From positions 1 to 48,002 of the IMG/VR virus record IMGVR_UViG_3300047322_000488: DNA of 48,002 bases; one strand, written 5' to 3'. The notes under the pieces are model-generated. The model had not been told where the DNA came from. It made no database searches and was given only the letters and a program-made list of their open reading frames with translations. A program made the translations under genes and the position numbers. Position 1 is the first letter of the stretch. Each line of letters opens with the position of its first letter. The stretch is from a virus. Shown here piece by piece: positions 47,586 to 48,002 of the stretch.

Positions 47586-47912
47586 ATGGCGCGACTTCGC
47601 GCGTTAGATAGGCTGATTCGGATCGCTGATAATCGCGCGATCCGCCCTCCTAGCAAGGCAGTCGACCCTCACTACCGCACACCAGAGCACAAGCAATGGG
47701 CTCGTGCTGTCGTCCGCGCTGCAGGGTTCCGATGTCAGGATCCGATGCATGACCCTGCCATGCCGCGCGATGGGCGGAGACTGTTCGCTGACCACATCGT
47801 TGAGCGCGTCGACGGTGGTGCGCCGCTAGATGTCGCCAATGGGATGGCACGATGTGGTTCATGCCATTCGCGCAAGACGATGGAGCGTCGCGCAGCGCGT
47901 CTGCGGTCGTAG
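47586..47912 (+). CDS. HNH endonuclease next to terminase, third of three
   Basis: The 108-residue protein contains HYRTPEHKQWARAVVRAAGF with RCQDPMHDPAMPRDG, then LFADHIVERVDGGAPLDVAN and MARCGSCHSRKTMERRA. The DHI-(x)n-CGSCHxRKT arrangement is the HNH finger of terminase-linked nucleases such as HK97 gp74, which stimulate DNA packaging. It lies just before the expected small-terminase position. No strong ribosome site is seen upstream. Confidence 0.88.
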   Translation: MARLRALDRLIRIADNRAIRPPSKAVDPHYRTPEHKQWARAVVRAAGFRCQDPMHDPAMPRDGRRLFADHIVERVDGGAPLDVANGMARCGSCHSRKTMERRAARLRS

Positions 47913-47917
47913 AAAAC

Positions 47918-47931
47918 GGCGGAATTCCGCC
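47918..47931. repeat. 14-bp palindrome after terminal HNH gene
   Basis: GGCGGAATTCCGCC is perfectly self-complementary and lies five bases past the HNH stop. It could be a terminator stem or a terminase-binding element near a packaging site. The following 70 bases also hold a run of eight G and an inverted pair GGCCG/CGGCC. Confidence 0.5.
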
Positions 47932-47935
47932 ATTC

Positions 47936-48002
47936 ATGGCAAGGCTCGCGACAGCCGCAAGGGGGGGGATGGCCGAAATCCGGCCGCAATGGGGCGGCCG
48001 AC
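47936..48002 (+). CDS. Possible start of small terminase subunit, cut by window
   Basis: The frame from ATG 47936 (or 47969 after eight G) is open to the edge and ends AEIRPQWGGR. Many small terminases begin with a short basic segment and GG-R-P-G-A-G-R, so this could be that gene. It lies between the HNH gene and, if the map were circular, the large terminase. Too little is present to be sure. Confidence 0.3.
   Translation, partial: MARLATAARGGMAEIRPQWGGR

Noticed and set aside
47989-48002. Similarity of GGGGCGGCCGAC at the edge to lambda-type cos ends
   Set aside because: Only a short GC-rich likeness; no evidence on virion DNA ends, and the left edge lies inside a gene.
1-48002. Insertion sequences or transposase genes
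   Set aside because: No transposase motif or paired terminal inverted repeats with target duplication were seen.
1-48002. Circularity through terminal redundancy
   Set aside because: First and last bases show no direct repeat; circularity is only suggested by attP position and gene order.

Overview
The window looks like a nearly complete temperate siphovirus genome in its non-integrated (attP) form, from a GC-rich alphaproteobacterial host. Three things support this. The late genes form a canonical tailed-phage order. The distal tail genes (DUF2460, DUF2163, NlpC/P60 peptidase, large tail-tip protein) match the module shared by gene transfer agents and phages of Rhodobacterales and Rhizobiales. 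An integrase sits beside a 49-bp copy of the 3' half of a tRNA-Pro(CGG), with phage genes on both sides, which is expected of attP rather than of attL or attR. A PEP-CTERM exosortase-substrate gene at the left edge is more typical of a bacterial chromosome and is the odd one out.

Layout. 1-637: PEP-CTERM gene, cut by the window edge, overlapping the large terminase. 634-7275: large terminase, a reverse-strand membrane protein, a fused prohead protease/major capsid gene, three tiny genes and the portal. 7297-13217: a collagen-like protein, a small two-helix protein and eight tightly coupled genes, mostly glycosyltransferases and methyltransferases, inserted between portal and connector genes. 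13217-20219: head-tail connectors, tail terminator, tail tube, tail assembly chaperones with a -1 frameshift, and tape measure. 20221-30900: GTA-like distal tail and four fibre/adhesin genes. 30985-32138: a Pro/Gly-rich protein, an endolysin-like protein and a putative holin. 32307-32355: attP. 36476 down to 32478 (reverse strand): small genes, a RecE-like nuclease, a Sak4-like annealing ATPase, excisionase and integrase. 37202-37930: immunity region with a repressor, a Cro-like gene and two pairs of matching operators. 37927-47912: rightward early operon with small regulators, a VRR-NUC nuclease, a TcmP-like gene, an HNH gene, a ParB/three-Cys radical-SAM-like fusion, a RepA-like helicase with an iteron cluster, and a terminal HNH gene of the kind found beside terminases. 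The right edge may cut the small terminase gene.

How it works together. The repressor probably holds two divergent promoters off in the lysogen, and the operator pairs on both sides of its gene resemble the lambda OL/OR plan. Early left functions give recombination and integration. Early right functions give replication, probably started at the iterons. The late operon builds a long-tailed virion. The glycan cassette sits inside the virion genes and is therefore probably co-expressed with them, which suggests decoration of the particle, perhaps of the collagen-like protein, rather than remodelling of the host envelope during lysogeny.

The most interesting points are the virion-linked glycan cassette, the ParB-radical-SAM-like/TcmP cluster, a possible pseudoknot/start-codon switch before the tail chaperone gene, the paired operators, the iteron array, a 16-unit period-5 repeat after the terminase, and the PEP-CTERM/terminase junction. 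All functional names come from reading translated sequence by eye; no database search was run.
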